Positions 15,867 to 24,868 of a stretch of 64,000 nucleotides of DNA are shown here, piece by piece. The DNA comes from an uncultured Prevotella sp. (lineage in GTDB: Bacteria; Bacteroidota; Bacteroidia; Bacteroidales; Bacteroidaceae). The stretch is from contig CALUGW010000014.1 in the NCBI GenBank assembly GCA_944320305.1, forward strand, positions 1 to 64,000, read 5' to 3'. The notes below the pieces were generated by a model. It was not told the origin of the DNA. It did not search any database and saw only the letters and a list, made by a program, of their open reading frames with translations. A program made the position numbers and the translations under genes. Position 1 is the stretch's first letter, and the number at the start of each line of letters is the position of its first letter.

Positions 15867-18005
15867 TTACTTGATGATCACTTTCTTTCCGTTGTGGATG
15901 TAGAGGCCCTTTGTGGGGTTCTCCACCTTCACGCCCTGGAGGGTGTAGTATGCGCCGTCGGCAGCTCCGTCGGCAGCGTCAACCTCGTTGATGCCGGTGG
16001 TCTGGCCGCCGATGACCATGCGCATCGGCTTGGCGTCGCTGTTCTCGGGAGCCTTGATGTATGCCTTGTTGGCCGACAGCTCCACGCCGCCGTTGATCAC
16101 GGCAAACTCTGCCACGCCGGCTCTCAGCGCATAGTATGTGCCGGTTGTGGGCACAGTGGCGTTCGCTGCAACGGATGTCGCGATAAGCTCGTTGCCGCTG
16201 AAGTCGGCATCGGCAGCCTCGGTGGCGGTGTAGAACACCTTGTCGCCTGCGGTCTCGCTGTAGAGCAGCACGCCGGTGTTGGCCGGAATCACCTCCGTGT
16301 CAACAGGCGTGAGCACAATGGCGTCGCCCTCTGCCGACACGGCTGCCTTGTAGACGGTGACGTCCTCGGGAACGGTCACGGCCTTGTCTGCGCTGAACGA
16401 TGCGTAGCCAGACTCGGCGGGAATGGTCTTGGAGGCTGCGGGAGCGTAGATCTTGATGCTCTGCAGGATGTCGGAATAGCGATAAAGCGAATAAACGGCA
16501 GTGGCTTCCTGGCAGGTATTAACTGTAGAATTCCCATAGTTGCTCGAAATGGTATAAACTGCCCACTGACCTTCTTCTGCATCTGTCAGCTTGAGAGGTG
16601 CAAGACCTCCGTCTTCGATAAAATAATCAGCCATCAGACCATAGCCGATATAGAATTTCGGAGTCGTGTTTGTGAACAGTTCGACACCCTCAATAGCTGT
16701 GGCCGCATTCGTTTCACGATTATTCAATGAATAGTATGTGGCAGGAGCATCTTCAGACCATCCCCACCTCTTGTCACTGTCAGTTGATTTTGTCCACATC
16801 TCAGTGTCGGCGAAGTCCTCGTCTTTCATGCTGATGAACGATATTTCCTTGGCCAGCTCGTATGCCACCGTATTGTCGATGGTGACAGTGGTTGACTTAT
16901 AGCCGACAGCTGTGGCTGTTACAACGTATGTTCCGGCTGCTGTGGCAGTGATGGTGCCGCCATTCTCTATTTCCACAGGCTCGCCGGCCTCACCACCCAC
17001 AGGTGTGAACACATAGCTCAAGATTGCTGTCGGTTTGAGCAGCACATCCTTGTTGTCACAAGAAACAGTCCAAGTCCTGTTGAAGCCTTCCTCGAATGCC
17101 GTTGTGGTTGCGATTATTTTGGCGAGTGAGACCTCTGTTCCTGCCTCAATCGGATATTCAAGTACTTCAGACTCTACACCATTGAGCACTGCCTTTACAT
17201 AAACAGTCTTGCTCTCTGATGTTGTGTAGACGCCATTGAACTCTTCGAACTCACCATCCTTAGTCTCGCTAATCATCAACTTTGCGTCATCAAGCTGGCA
17301 GTCGAAAGTAACGGTTCTGCTGGTGCCATTAACGGCGGTAAGCTCTCCTGTGGGAGTCGGCACAAAACCTTCAGCCGCTTGGGTCACGATGGTGATGCAC
17401 TGGATGGCCATGTTGTTGTTTGTTACAGCCAAATCGACGTTTATAGGGTCTGTGCCGTCAGCCACAACCTCGTATGTGGTGCCGGAAACAAGAGCGTCAC
17501 CGGCATTGAGAGTTGCGTCGCCGACTTTAAGCACACCAGCCTTAACAGCCTTAGGCTCAGCGCCTTTATTACTCTGTGCAGCAAATGTAATTGTCAGTTT
17601 GTCGCCGGCATACAGGTTCAGAACAGAGATGTTGAACGATGTATTTTCCGTAGTTGTCTCATCGCCGTCGTTCCACTGTCCTCCGAGTCCGTTCTTATAA
17701 GCGGTAGTACTGGCGCGGAACATCCAGCGCTTCTTTACATTGGCTTTCGGACCATAGTCTACAGCTAAGCGTCCGTTCAAGTCCATCGTGGTCTCATCGA
17801 AAACAGGATTCTCAATCACGTAAACAGTAGAAGGATTGAACTCTCCCTCCTGCTCAATGGCCTGGTCTGTAAGCTTAAGCTCAGGCGTTGCAGTTGCCAC
17901 GGCTGTTCCAAAATCGTAGGTCTCTGTGATTTCGGCTGCATTACCGCTCACCCCCGCAGCCAGTCCTACGGCCACGAGGAACGTTTTTAGTAAGTTTTTG
18001 TTCAT
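15867..18005 (-). CDS. Secreted multi-domain protein with C-terminal sorting-like segment
   Basis: The 712-residue product has a signal peptide (MNKNLLKTFLVAVGLAAG, cleaved near residue 24). Its body is rich in Thr, Val and Ala with beta-sandwich/Ig-like repeats (for example around the TVTIDNT and TVYKAAVSAEGD segments). The C-terminus YYTLQGVKVENPTKGLYIH-NGKKVIIK resembles the short C-terminal module common on Prevotella and Muribaculaceae secreted proteins. The start at 18005 is preferred over an upstream ATG at 18116, which would place 37 Pro/Arg-rich residues before the signal peptide. No catalytic motif was recognised. The central part (16430-17900) has lower GC than its surroundings. 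Confidence 0.7.
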   Translation of the reverse strand: MNKNLLKTFLVAVGLAAGVSGNAAEITETYDFGTAVATATPELKLTDQAIEQEGEFNPSTVYVIENPVFDETTMDLNGRLAVDYGPKANVKKRWMFRASTTAYKNGLGGQWNDGDETTTENTSFNISVLNLYAGDKLTITFAAQSNKGAEPKAVKAGVLKVGDATLNAGDALVSGTTYEVVADGTDPINVDLAVTNNNMAIQCITIVTQAAEGFVPTPTGELTAVNGTSRTVTFDCQLDDAKLMISETKDGEFEEFNGVYTTSESKTVYVKAVLNGVESEVLEYPIEAGTEVSLAKIIATTTAFEEGFNRTWTVSCDNKDVLLKPTAILSYVFTPVGGEAGEPVEIENGGTITATAAGTYVVTATAVGYKSTTVTIDNTVAYELAKEISFISMKDEDFADTEMWTKSTDSDKRWGWSEDAPATYYSLNNRETNAATAIEGVELFTNTTPKFYIGYGLMADYFIEDGGLAPLKLTDAEEGQWAVYTISSNYGNSTVNTCQEATAVYSLYRYSDILQSIKIYAPAASKTIPAESGYASFSADKAVTVPEDVTVYKAAVSAEGDAIVLTPVDTEVIPANTGVLLYSETAGDKVFYTATEAADADFSGNELIATSVAANATVPTTGTYYALRAGVAEFAVINGGVELSANKAYIKAPENSDAKPMRMVIGGQTTGINEVDAADGAADGAYYTLQGVKVENPTKGLYIHNGKKVIIK

Positions 18006-18191
18006 GTTATTTAAGTTATTGGTTAGATGATTCAAGGGCACGGCTGTCCGCGCAGGCTGCGGAAGGGCGGCTTGCGGACACGCTGGGGCGACCCGGAGGG
18101 CTGTCCGCCGGGGCACGGGCGCGCTAAAGAAGCGCGAGAGAAAGGTCAGGATATAATATAAAGAGGTGGCGAGGGTCAGCGCGGAAGAGCA

Positions 18192-18250
18192 AACCGAACG
18201 GTCGGTTTTACCCCCCCCGATACGTAATTATCTGATTTACAGATAATTAC
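18192..18250. promoter_or_regulatory. Two inverted repeats and a C8 tract upstream of the secreted protein
   Basis: AAACCGA (from 18191) pairs with TCGGTTT (18202-18208). GTAATTATCTG (18224-18234) is a perfect inverted repeat of 18240-18250 with a 5-bp centre. A run of eight C (18211-18218) separates them. They lie about 190-245 bp before the start of the minus-strand gene and could be operator sites; this is inference. Confidence 0.4.
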
Positions 18251-18476
18251 AGACGGTTGGATATTCCGTTTCACACTGCTTTCCACTTCTGTTGTTGGTG
18301 CGTTAGGTTCTTGTTACGGCTGCCGCAGCGGTGGCGCGACGCCCGGACGGAACTGCCTTTCCGTCCGTTGGCGCCGACGGTTGGCGGCGGTTTGACAGCG
18401 GCAAAGATACGAAAAATTATTAAAGAAACAACATTTCCGCCGTTTTTTTCGCCTGCTGTCGATTATTTTTGTAAAT

Positions 18477-18694
18477 GAATGTCCGCAATTTGCCAAATCG
18501 TGTCCTCTATAAAGGCTTCTCTATAAGGGCGTGTCTCGCAAACCGTCATTCCGCTGGAAAGCGGAGTCCAGAAAAGACACAGGGATGCTGGATTCCGCGT
18601 CGGAGCGGAATGCCCCCCGCAGCACAAGTGCGGGGTGACGGTTTGCGAGACACACTCTGCTCATATTGGAACATTTGGCAGAATGCGGACATTC
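18477..18694. repeat. 218-bp nested inverted-repeat element
   Basis: Outer arms 18477-18498 and 18673-18694 match at 20 of 22 positions. Inner arms 18531-18548 and 18636-18653 are perfect over 18 bp (GTGTCTCGCAAACCGTCA). A partial copy of the left half, reading GCAATTTGCCAAAT then ATAAGGGCGTGTCT, occurs at about 45229-45280. This is a dispersed palindromic element, probably a miniature transposable element, in the 1.1-kb gap between the secreted protein and the sulfatase. Confidence 0.75.
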
Positions 18695-18751
18695 TTTTTT
18701 GTAAAAATGGCGGCGCCTTGCGGCGCGCCGCCCGCAGCCCGCCCGGCTTAC

Positions 18752-18968
18752 TTGCAAATATGCAACTAAAAACCATCGGATTCATCCCGAATTTTAACAC
18801 GTGCCGTCTTGCGCCCTGAAAAGGCCTGTTTCGCACTCCAATATGGCCTATATCGCCCTCCAATATGGCCTATATTGGAGCGCCAAACGGCCCGTCTCGC
18901 AAACCCGCTGACCGTCAGCGCGTTGCGCGGCATGGCTCGAATGGTGCGTGTTAAGTTAAAAGTGTTAA
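18752..18968 (+). repeat. Dispersed element family I, copy A (with 22-bp unit array)
   Basis: The left end TTGCAAATATGCAACTAAAA (18752-18771) and the right end GTTAAGTTAAAAGTGTTAA (to 18968) are shared with copies B and C. Between them are a TTTTAACAC-GTGCCG block, four degenerate 22-bp units (18818, 18840, 18862, 18885) and a CGCTGACCGTCAGCG palindrome. Total length is 217 bp. Confidence 0.75.
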
Positions 18969-19006
18969 TTTGCGGCGGTGCGCGGTGTGTGTTTCAACAC
19001 CGGGAA

Positions 19007-19076
19007 TAACGCTGAAGCCCCGGTCTGCCGGCGCGCCCATGTGGGTGGCGCCTGGCGGACCGGGGCTTCAGCGTTA
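19007..19076. terminator. Long perfect hairpin after the sulfatase gene
   Basis: TAACGCTGAAGCCCCGGT (19007-19024) is perfectly complementary to 19059-19076, and the 34-nt interior also folds on itself. It lies 17 bp beyond the sulfatase stop. It lacks a strong T run, so it may stabilise the mRNA end or act as a bidirectional barrier. Confidence 0.6.
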
Positions 19077-19093
19077 GGTGTGCTGGCGGGCGT

Positions 19094-20521
19094 CTATTTT
19101 GTTGTTTTGTCCGTCTCCAGCGGCCAGTATGGCGACGGGTGGTGCATCTGCCGCATCTCGCGGTCGAACTTCTCCACCATTTCGGGGTAGCGGCCGGCCA
19201 GGTTGTTGCGCTCGCCGGGGTCATCCTTGAGGTTGTAAAGCTCCAGGGGCTTGCCGCGCTTCACGGTCACGCACTTCCAGTCGCCGCGCCGTGCGGCCCG
19301 CTGCTTGCCGGGGAACTCCCAGTAGAGCAGGCGGTTGTCGGTGTCAACGCGCCCGCCGTAGAAGAGCGGCAGAATGTTGATGCCGTCGGTCGCCTGCGGC
19401 AGATGGGCCTCGGCTCCGGCCAGCGCGGCCAGCGTGGGCATCACGTCGGGGAAGTAGACGATGTTGTCGAGCCGCTGCACGGGCACCCGTCCGGGCTGGT
19501 TGACGATGAAGGGCACGCGGATGCCGCCCTCGTAGAGCATGCCCTTGCGGCCGTTGAAGCCCGCGTTGCAGTTGAGCTGCTTGAGCGGGGCCTGCACCGC
19601 CGCGCCGTTGTCAGAGGCGAAGATGACCAGCGTCTTCTCCCTCAGTCCGAGGCTGTCGAGGTGAGCCATCAGGCGCCCGATGGCCGCGTCCATGTGCGTT
19701 ATGAGCGAGGCGTAGCGGCGGGTGTTCATGTCCCAGTCGCCGCGCGAGTCATACCAGCTCGTGTCGTCGATGATGTAAGGCTCGTGGGGCGCGTCGTAGG
19801 CCAGGTAGAGGAAGAACGGGCGCTCCCGGTTGCGGTCGATGAAGGCCAGGGCGTCGTCTGTCGATATGTCATTGTTGTGGCGCCGGTGCGCCCCGCCGGC
19901 GTTCTCCTCGATGTGCACGAGGCTGTCGCCGTGGAAGCGGTAGTAGGGGTAGTAGTATGGCGAGTTAGACTCCACGGTGCTTATCGTCCAGCCGTAGAAC
20001 TCGTCGAAGCCTCGGTGGTTGGGCGCGGCCTTGGGGTCGTAGCCGTCCAGGTGCCACTTGTTCACCAGGCAGGTGCGGTAGCCCGCCGCCGAGAGCACTG
20101 TGGCTATGGTGGTGTCTGTGGGCAGCAGGTTGGCCCGTCGCACGTAGGTGGTGTCGCCGCGCGGGTTGATCTTCACGCCGCGTATGCCCCCGGCGGTGCA
20201 CTGGTTGTCGCGTATGGTGGTGCGGCCGGTGTTCTTGCCCGTCATCAGCGAGCATCGCGAGGGCGACGATATGCCGCTGCCGGCGTAGCACTGTGTGAAG
20301 GCCGTGCCCTCGGCGGCCAGCTTGTCGATGTTGGGCGTGAGCACGGCGCGGCTGCCGTAGCAGGCCAGGTCGCCGTAGCCCAGGTCGTCGGCAAGGATGA
20401 ACACGATGTTGGGGCGGTCGGGCGTGGGCGCGCCGGAAGCCGAGGCGGCCCGCGCCTGCGGAGCGGCCGCCATGCAGAGGGCGGCCAGCAGGCCGCCTAT
20501 TTTTCTCCAATGTTTTCTCAT
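19094..20521 (-). CDS. Secreted sulfatase, Ser-type (S1 family)
   Basis: The 475-residue enzyme has a signal peptide (about residues 1-25) and the alkaline-phosphatase fold sulfatase core: NIVFILADDLGYGD (metal aspartates), the modification site S85-SPSR and the LMTGKNTGR continuation, KWHLDG, and ASDNGA. The formylglycine precursor is serine, so activation needs the anaerobic radical-SAM maturase (anSME), which is not in this window. It would remove sulfate esters from a host or dietary glycan in the periplasm. It is divergent from two AraC regulators, with 192 bp between. Substrate position is unknown. Confidence 0.92.
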   Translation of the reverse strand: MRKHWRKIGGLLAALCMAAAPQARAASASGAPTPDRPNIVFILADDLGYGDLACYGSRAVLTPNIDKLAAEGTAFTQCYAGSGISSPSRCSLMTGKNTGRTTIRDNQCTAGGIRGVKINPRGDTTYVRRANLLPTDTTIATVLSAAGYRTCLVNKWHLDGYDPKAAPNHRGFDEFYGWTISTVESNSPYYYPYYRFHGDSLVHIEENAGGAHRRHNNDISTDDALAFIDRNRERPFFLYLAYDAPHEPYIIDDTSWYDSRGDWDMNTRRYASLITHMDAAIGRLMAHLDSLGLREKTLVIFASDNGAAVQAPLKQLNCNAGFNGRKGMLYEGGIRVPFIVNQPGRVPVQRLDNIVYFPDVMPTLAALAGAEAHLPQATDGINILPLFYGGRVDTDNRLLYWEFPGKQRAARRGDWKCVTVKRGKPLELYNLKDDPGERNNLAGRYPEMVEKFDREMRQMHHPSPYWPLETDKTTK

Positions 20522-20552
20522 GTCTGCAAGGTTTTCAGTTGTTGTCTGTCCG

Positions 20553-20560
20553 CAAAGTTA
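20553..20560 (-). promoter_or_regulatory. -7 box for the sulfatase gene
   Basis: Minus-strand TAACTTTG about 32 bp upstream of the start codon. Confidence 0.5.
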
Positions 20561-20679
20561 GTCATTTTGGCGCGAGAAAAAACATCCGCGCCACCTTTTT
20601 TTATATGCCATGGCGTGGCAAAGGTGAAAAAGGCCGACAAATCAGTAATTTGTTTAACTGCGCGGCGGGCTAAAATCGC

Positions 20680-20687
20680 TATCTTTG
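20680..20687 (+). promoter_or_regulatory. -7 box for the first AraC gene
   Basis: TATCTTTG 26 bp upstream of the start at 20714, in the 192-bp divergent gap shared with the sulfatase. Confidence 0.5.
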
Positions 20688-20713
20688 CAGCGGAATAAAA
20701 AACAGAAACGATT

Positions 20714-21619
20714 ATGGCACAGACCGTCATCATTGACTCCATCAGCGACTACAACGCCCTTGTGGGCATGGAGACGCGCCACCCGCTGGTGACAGTCATC
20801 GACCCTGAGGCGAGCAGGCCGATGCCGTTCGAGGGCGAGGTGACATACGACTACCGCGTCTACGCGCTGTTTCTGAAGCAGACCTACTGCGGCGACATAA
20901 CCTACGGGCGCCAGCCCTACGACTACCAGGAGGGCACCGTGACCAGCTTCGCGCCCGGCCAGGTGGTGCGCGTCAGCCTGAAGCCGGGGCTGAGGAGCCA
21001 CGTGCCGGGGCTGCTCTTCCACCCCGACCTGATACACGGCACGTCGCTCGGGCGCAACATCGGCCGCTACTCGTTCTTCGACTACAGCTCGCGCGAGGCG
21101 CTGCACCTCTCTGACGAGGAGAAAGGCATATTCAAGAGCTGTCTCAGAGCCATCAGTTCCGAGCTTGACCGCCCCATAGACCGCCACAGCCGGCAGCTCA
21201 TCTGCCGCAACATAGAGCTGCTGCTCGACTACTGCCTGAGGTTCTACGACCGCCAGTTCATAACCCGCCACGACGCCAACAGCGACGTGCTCACGCGCTT
21301 CGAGCTGGAGCTTAACCGCTACTTCAGCGACAACCGGGCGCAGCGCGAGGGCCTGCCCACGGTGAAGTACTTCGCCGAGCGGTGCTTCCTCTCGCCCAAC
21401 TACTTCGGCGACCTGGTCAAGAAGGAGACAGGCCGCTCGCCCCAGGAGCTGATACAGAGCAAGATAATCGACCTGGCCAAGGACGAGCTGATGGGCACCG
21501 ACAAGCCCATCAGCGAGATTGCCTACACGCTGGGCTTCCAGTACTCGCAGCACTTCAACCGCTACTTCAAGCGCGGCGTGGGCAAAACGCCGTCTGAATA
21601 CCGCAAGGCAGAGGCCTGA
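20714..21619 (+). CDS. AraC-family transcriptional regulator (first of a tandem pair)
   Basis: The 301-residue protein has an N-terminal ligand-type domain (with HVPGLLFHPDLIHG, typical of Bacteroidales AraC proteins) and a C-terminal double helix-turn-helix from about residue 195. This contains LSPNYFGDLVKKETGRSPQEL and the second helix IAYTLGFQYSQHFNRYFKRGVGKTPSEYR, split here at IAYTLGFQYSQ and HFNRYFKRGVGKTPSEYR. It is divergent from the sulfatase gene. The two may be functionally linked, though many regulators of this type act on efflux or metabolic genes elsewhere. Confidence 0.9.
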   Translation: MAQTVIIDSISDYNALVGMETRHPLVTVIDPEASRPMPFEGEVTYDYRVYALFLKQTYCGDITYGRQPYDYQEGTVTSFAPGQVVRVSLKPGLRSHVPGLLFHPDLIHGTSLGRNIGRYSFFDYSSREALHLSDEEKGIFKSCLRAISSELDRPIDRHSRQLICRNIELLLDYCLRFYDRQFITRHDANSDVLTRFELELNRYFSDNRAQREGLPTVKYFAERCFLSPNYFGDLVKKETGRSPQELIQSKIIDLAKDELMGTDKPISEIAYTLGFQYSQHFNRYFKRGVGKTPSEYRKAEA

Positions 21620-21637
21620 GAGAACCGCCGCCGCGCC

Positions 21638-22540
21638 ATGACCCCACAACAACACCCGCCCCGAATGGCAACAGACAGCACCGAGACATCTACCGTTTGC
21701 CGCTGCAACCGCCTCTGCGGGCAGCAGACCCTGCACCCGCTGGCCAGCGTCGTGGACCTGCGCAAGGGCGGGGCTACGGCCCGGGTGAGCATAGACTGCT
21801 ACGCCGTGCTGCTGGCCGGGGGGAGCCCCGGGGTGTGCCGCCGCGGGCCTTACAGCTGCGACTACAGCGACGCCGCCGTGCTCTTCGCCCCGCCGGGGCG
21901 CCGCGTGAGCGCCGCCGAGGCGCCCGAGGGCCGCCTGCTGCTGTTCCATCCCGACCTTGTGCGCTCCGAGGGGCTGGGCGCCAGGATGCCGCTCTACACC
22001 TTCTTCGGCTACCGCAGCGACGAGACGCTGCGCCTCTCGGCGCGCGAGAGGCGGCAGGTGGAGCGCTGCCTCGACTACATCGACGAGGAGCTGCACTGGG
22101 GCATCGACAGCTTCAGCCGCCCGCTGCTGTGCAACAAGATCGAGCTGCTGCTCAACTACTGCCTGCGCTACTACACGCGCCAGTTCACCCTGCGCCACGA
22201 CATGAGCGCCGCCGCCATAGCCGCGGCGCGACGGCGGCTGGACGACTACCTGCTGTCGGGCCGCACGGCGGAGCAGGGGCTGCCCGGCGCCGCCGAGATG
22301 GCCCGCTGGGCGGGCCACTCAGAGGCCTACACCGCCGACATGCTGCGCCACGAGACGGGCTGCGGCATAGGCGACCTCGTTCAGTCGCGGCGTCTGGCGG
22401 CCGCCAAGCGGATGCTGCTGGGCACGCCGATGACCGTCGGCGAGGTGGCCTCGGCGCTCGGCTTCGGCTGCGAGCAGGCCTTCCGCCGGCTCTTCACGCG
22501 GCTCGCGGGGTGCACCCCCGCCGAGTACCGCCACCACTGA
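21638..22540 (+). CDS. AraC-family transcriptional regulator (second of a tandem pair)
   Basis: This 300-residue protein is a paralogue of its upstream neighbour: both share LLFHPDLV/I, a FF-YRS/DYSS segment, an RPLLCNKIELLLNYCLRYY-like helix and a C-terminal AraC domain ending GCTPAEYRHH. The first recognition helix (AEMARWAGHSEAYTADMLR) is less typical than in the first copy, so DNA specificity probably differs. It follows by 18 bp and is likely co-transcribed. GC content is very high, as for its neighbour. Confidence 0.88.
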   Translation: MTPQQHPPRMATDSTETSTVCRCNRLCGQQTLHPLASVVDLRKGGATARVSIDCYAVLLAGGSPGVCRRGPYSCDYSDAAVLFAPPGRRVSAAEAPEGRLLLFHPDLVRSEGLGARMPLYTFFGYRSDETLRLSARERRQVERCLDYIDEELHWGIDSFSRPLLCNKIELLLNYCLRYYTRQFTLRHDMSAAAIAAARRRLDDYLLSGRTAEQGLPGAAEMARWAGHSEAYTADMLRHETGCGIGDLVQSRRLAAAKRMLLGTPMTVGEVASALGFGCEQAFRRLFTRLAGCTPAEYRHH

Positions 22541-22548
22541 CCCCCCGC

Positions 22549-22590
22549 TTTGCAACCCGGTTGCAAAGCCTTTTCCATACCTTTGCAACC
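22549..22590 (+). promoter_or_regulatory. Palindromic operator and -7 box before the CDF gene
   Basis: TTTGCAACC (22549-22557) forms a palindrome with GGTTGCAAA (22559-22567), and a third direct half-site TTTGCAACC (22582-22590) overlaps the -7 box TACCTTTG (22579-22586). This arrangement suits repression by a dimer covering the promoter. Confidence 0.6.
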
Positions 22591-22672
22591 GAAAGGCAAC
22601 AGCTCCGGGCGGCCGCCGCGCGGCTCCCGCCTGTGCTTTCGGCAGTGAAAGGACTTTTAAATAAAATAAGGT

Positions 22673-23596
22673 ATGGAAGACATTCACCACCACCATCACC
22701 ACCACCATGCCCACGTGCATGAGGTGAAATCGCCCAACGGCATCTTCATTCTGTCCATCGCGCTCAACGCGGCGTTCGTCATCGTAGAGGCCGGCGTGGG
22801 CTTCTGGCAGGGCTCGCTGTCGCTGCTCTCCGACGCCGGCCACAATCTGGGCGACGTGTTCTCGCTGCTGCTCGTGCTGGCGGCCTTCAGGCTGTCGGCC
22901 GTCCACCCGTCGAAGAGCTTCACCTACGGCCTGAAGAAGAGCACCGTGCTCATCTCGCTGCTCAACGCCATCATCCTGCTTGTGGCCGTGGGAGCCATCG
23001 CCGTCGAGAGCGCGCGCAAGTTCGCCGAGCCTGCCGAGGTCAACGGCGCGGCCGTGTCGTGGACAGCTTTCGTTGGAATAATCGTCAACGGGGCCACCGC
23101 CCTGCTGCTCATGCGCGGCCAGAAGGGCGACATCAACGTGCGCGGGGCGTTCCTCCACATGGCCGCCGACACGCTGGTGAGCGCCGGCGTGGTCGTGTCG
23201 GGACTGATAATAACGTTCACCGGATGGAGCGTTGTTGACCCCATCGTGTCGCTGGCCATAGCCGCGGCGATTCTCGTGTCCACCTGGCGGCTGCTCTCCG
23301 AGAGCCTGCGCCTGACGCTCGACGGCACGCCCCGCGGCATCGACCCCGACGGCGTGGTGGCCGCCATGGAGGGCTGCGCCCACGTGGAGAACGTCCACCA
23401 CGTGCACATCTGGGCCATGAGCACCACCGTCAACGCGCTCACGGCCCACGTGGTGATCGACGACACCGCCCTGATGGAGCAGGCCAAGGCCGACATAAAG
23501 GCCCGTCTGGCCGCCCTGGGCATAGCCCACAGCACGCTCGAAATGGAGACGCGGGGCAGCCGCTGCGCCGACCACGACCACACCTACGTGGGCTGA
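22673..23596 (+). CDS. Cation diffusion facilitator (zinc-type) with histidine-rich N-terminus
   Basis: The 307-residue protein has six membrane segments. It carries the two HxxxD metal-site motifs of CDF transporters, H57-D61 in SDAGHNLGDV and H162-D166 in LHMAADTLVS, which point to zinc (possibly cadmium or cobalt) export in exchange for protons. The cytoplasmic C-terminal domain includes VHHVHIWAMS. Ten of the first sixteen residues are histidine, including eight in a row, a plausible metal buffer. A palindromic site overlaps its promoter, so expression is probably metal- or ligand-controlled. Confidence 0.92.
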   Translation: MEDIHHHHHHHHAHVHEVKSPNGIFILSIALNAAFVIVEAGVGFWQGSLSLLSDAGHNLGDVFSLLLVLAAFRLSAVHPSKSFTYGLKKSTVLISLLNAIILLVAVGAIAVESARKFAEPAEVNGAAVSWTAFVGIIVNGATALLLMRGQKGDINVRGAFLHMAADTLVSAGVVVSGLIITFTGWSVVDPIVSLAIAAAILVSTWRLLSESLRLTLDGTPRGIDPDGVVAAMEGCAHVENVHHVHIWAMSTTVNALTAHVVIDDTALMEQAKADIKARLAALGIAHSTLEMETRGSRCADHDHTYVG

Positions 23597-23669
23597 CGGA
23601 CTGAAAATCAGTAATTCTGGTTATCCGTTTTACGCCCGATATGCTTATCTTTGCAGGCGTAAAAACGTA

Positions 23670-24617
23670 ATGGATATGAGAAAACTGTTTCTGTTGGCCG
23701 TCACGATGATGGTCTCGGCTGCCGCCATGGCGCAGTCGAAGGTGTATTTCACCAGGGAGATAAGCCCCGAGGCGCTCGTCAGGATATACAAGGCGCTGGG
23801 CGTTGAGGCCACGGGCCGCGTGGCCGTGAAGATAAGCACGGGCGAGGCCGGAGGCCACAACTACCTCAAGCCCACGCTCATCCGCGACCTTGTTGACGAG
23901 GTGGGCGGCACCATCGTGGAGTGCAACACCGCCTACGGCGGCAAGCGCAACACCACCGAGGCCCACTGGCAGACAGTGCGCGACCACGGCTTCGACTCCA
24001 TAGCCGCCGTGGACATCATGGACGAGGAGGGCAACCTGCGCATACCCGTCAGAGACAAGAAGCACATCAAGTACGACATCGTGGGCTCGCACCTGCCCTA
24101 CTACGACTTCATGATCAACCTGGCCCACTTCAAGGGCCACGCCATGGGCGGCTTCGGCGGCGTGCTCAAGAACGCCAGCATAGGCGTGGCCTCGGCCGAC
24201 GGCAAGGCCTACATCCACACGGCGGGCAAGGTGCAGAGCCCCGCCACGGCCTGGAGCAACCTGCCGGAGCAGGACGCCTTCCTCGAGTCGATGGCAGCGG
24301 CGGCGCAGGCCGTGCACGACTACTTCGGCGGCCGCGTGCTCTACATCAACGTGATGAACAACCTGAGCGTCGATTGCGACTGCGACTCCCATCCCGCCGA
24401 CCCCAAGATGAAGGACGTGGGCATTCTCGCCTCCACCGACCCCGTGGCCCTCGACAAGGCGTGCCTCGACATAGTGTTCAACCACAAGGCCACGCCCGGC
24501 GACGACAACAAGCCCCTCATCGAGCGCATCAACCGCCAGCACGGCACCCATATCGTTGACTACGCCGAGCGAATCGGGCTTGGCTCAAGGCAGTATGAGA
24601 TTGTTGAGCTGAAGTGA
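23670..24617 (+). CDS. Secreted DUF362 protein
   Basis: The 315-residue protein has a signal peptide (MRKLFLLAVTMMVSAAAMAQ; the start may be 23670 or the ATG six bases later). The body is DUF362: VAVKISTGEAGGHNYLKP, NLAHFKGHAMGGFGGVLKN and ASTDPVALDKACLD. Cytoplasmic DUF362 proteins often carry 4Fe-4S ferredoxin modules; this one has none, only a CDCDSHP cluster near residue 230 that could bind a metal. Function is unknown. A -7 box TATCTTTG lies at 23646-23653. It is convergent with the sirtuin gene across repeat copy B. Confidence 0.85.
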   Translation: MDMRKLFLLAVTMMVSAAAMAQSKVYFTREISPEALVRIYKALGVEATGRVAVKISTGEAGGHNYLKPTLIRDLVDEVGGTIVECNTAYGGKRNTTEAHWQTVRDHGFDSIAAVDIMDEEGNLRIPVRDKKHIKYDIVGSHLPYYDFMINLAHFKGHAMGGFGGVLKNASIGVASADGKAYIHTAGKVQSPATAWSNLPEQDAFLESMAAAAQAVHDYFGGRVLYINVMNNLSVDCDCDSHPADPKMKDVGILASTDPVALDKACLDIVFNHKATPGDDNKPLIERINRQHGTHIVDYAERIGLGSRQYEIVELK

Positions 24618-24635
24618 GAGGCGGGCGGGGAACAG

Positions 24636-24854
24636 TTGCAAATATGCAACTAAAACAGAGCCCCGCGCCCCCCTGGTTTTAACAACCTGCCGGACGGCGG
24701 CGCGATATGGGCCATTTCGCCGCCCGAAACAGGCCATATCGCAAGCCAAGACAGGCCGTTTTGCACTGCAAAACGGCCTGTCTTGTAACTCGTTGTACCC
24801 CAGGGGTTTACGCCGCATGGCGCAAACAGCCCGTCTTTAACTTAATTATGTTAA
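24636..24854 (+). repeat. Dispersed element family I, copy B (with 22-bp unit array)
   Basis: This copy is 219 bp, with the left end at 24636-24655 and the right end TTTAACTTAATTATGTTAA at 24836-24854. Four 22-bp units start at 24704, 24726, 24748 and 24770. It lies between two convergent genes and fills nearly the whole gap. Confidence 0.75.
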
Positions 24855-24868
24855 CGGCGTGGTGCCCG

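Noticed and set aside
18818-18906. CRISPR-like repeats (22-bp units)
   Set aside because: Units are directly adjacent, degenerate and without spacers, and no cas genes are near.
20654-22318. A long minus-strand open frame opposite the two AraC genes
   Set aside because: AraC motifs are unambiguous on the plus strand.
22685-22708. Artificial His-tag
   Set aside because: The histidine run belongs to a natural CDF transporter with mixed His codons and host promoter; metal-rich termini are common in this family.
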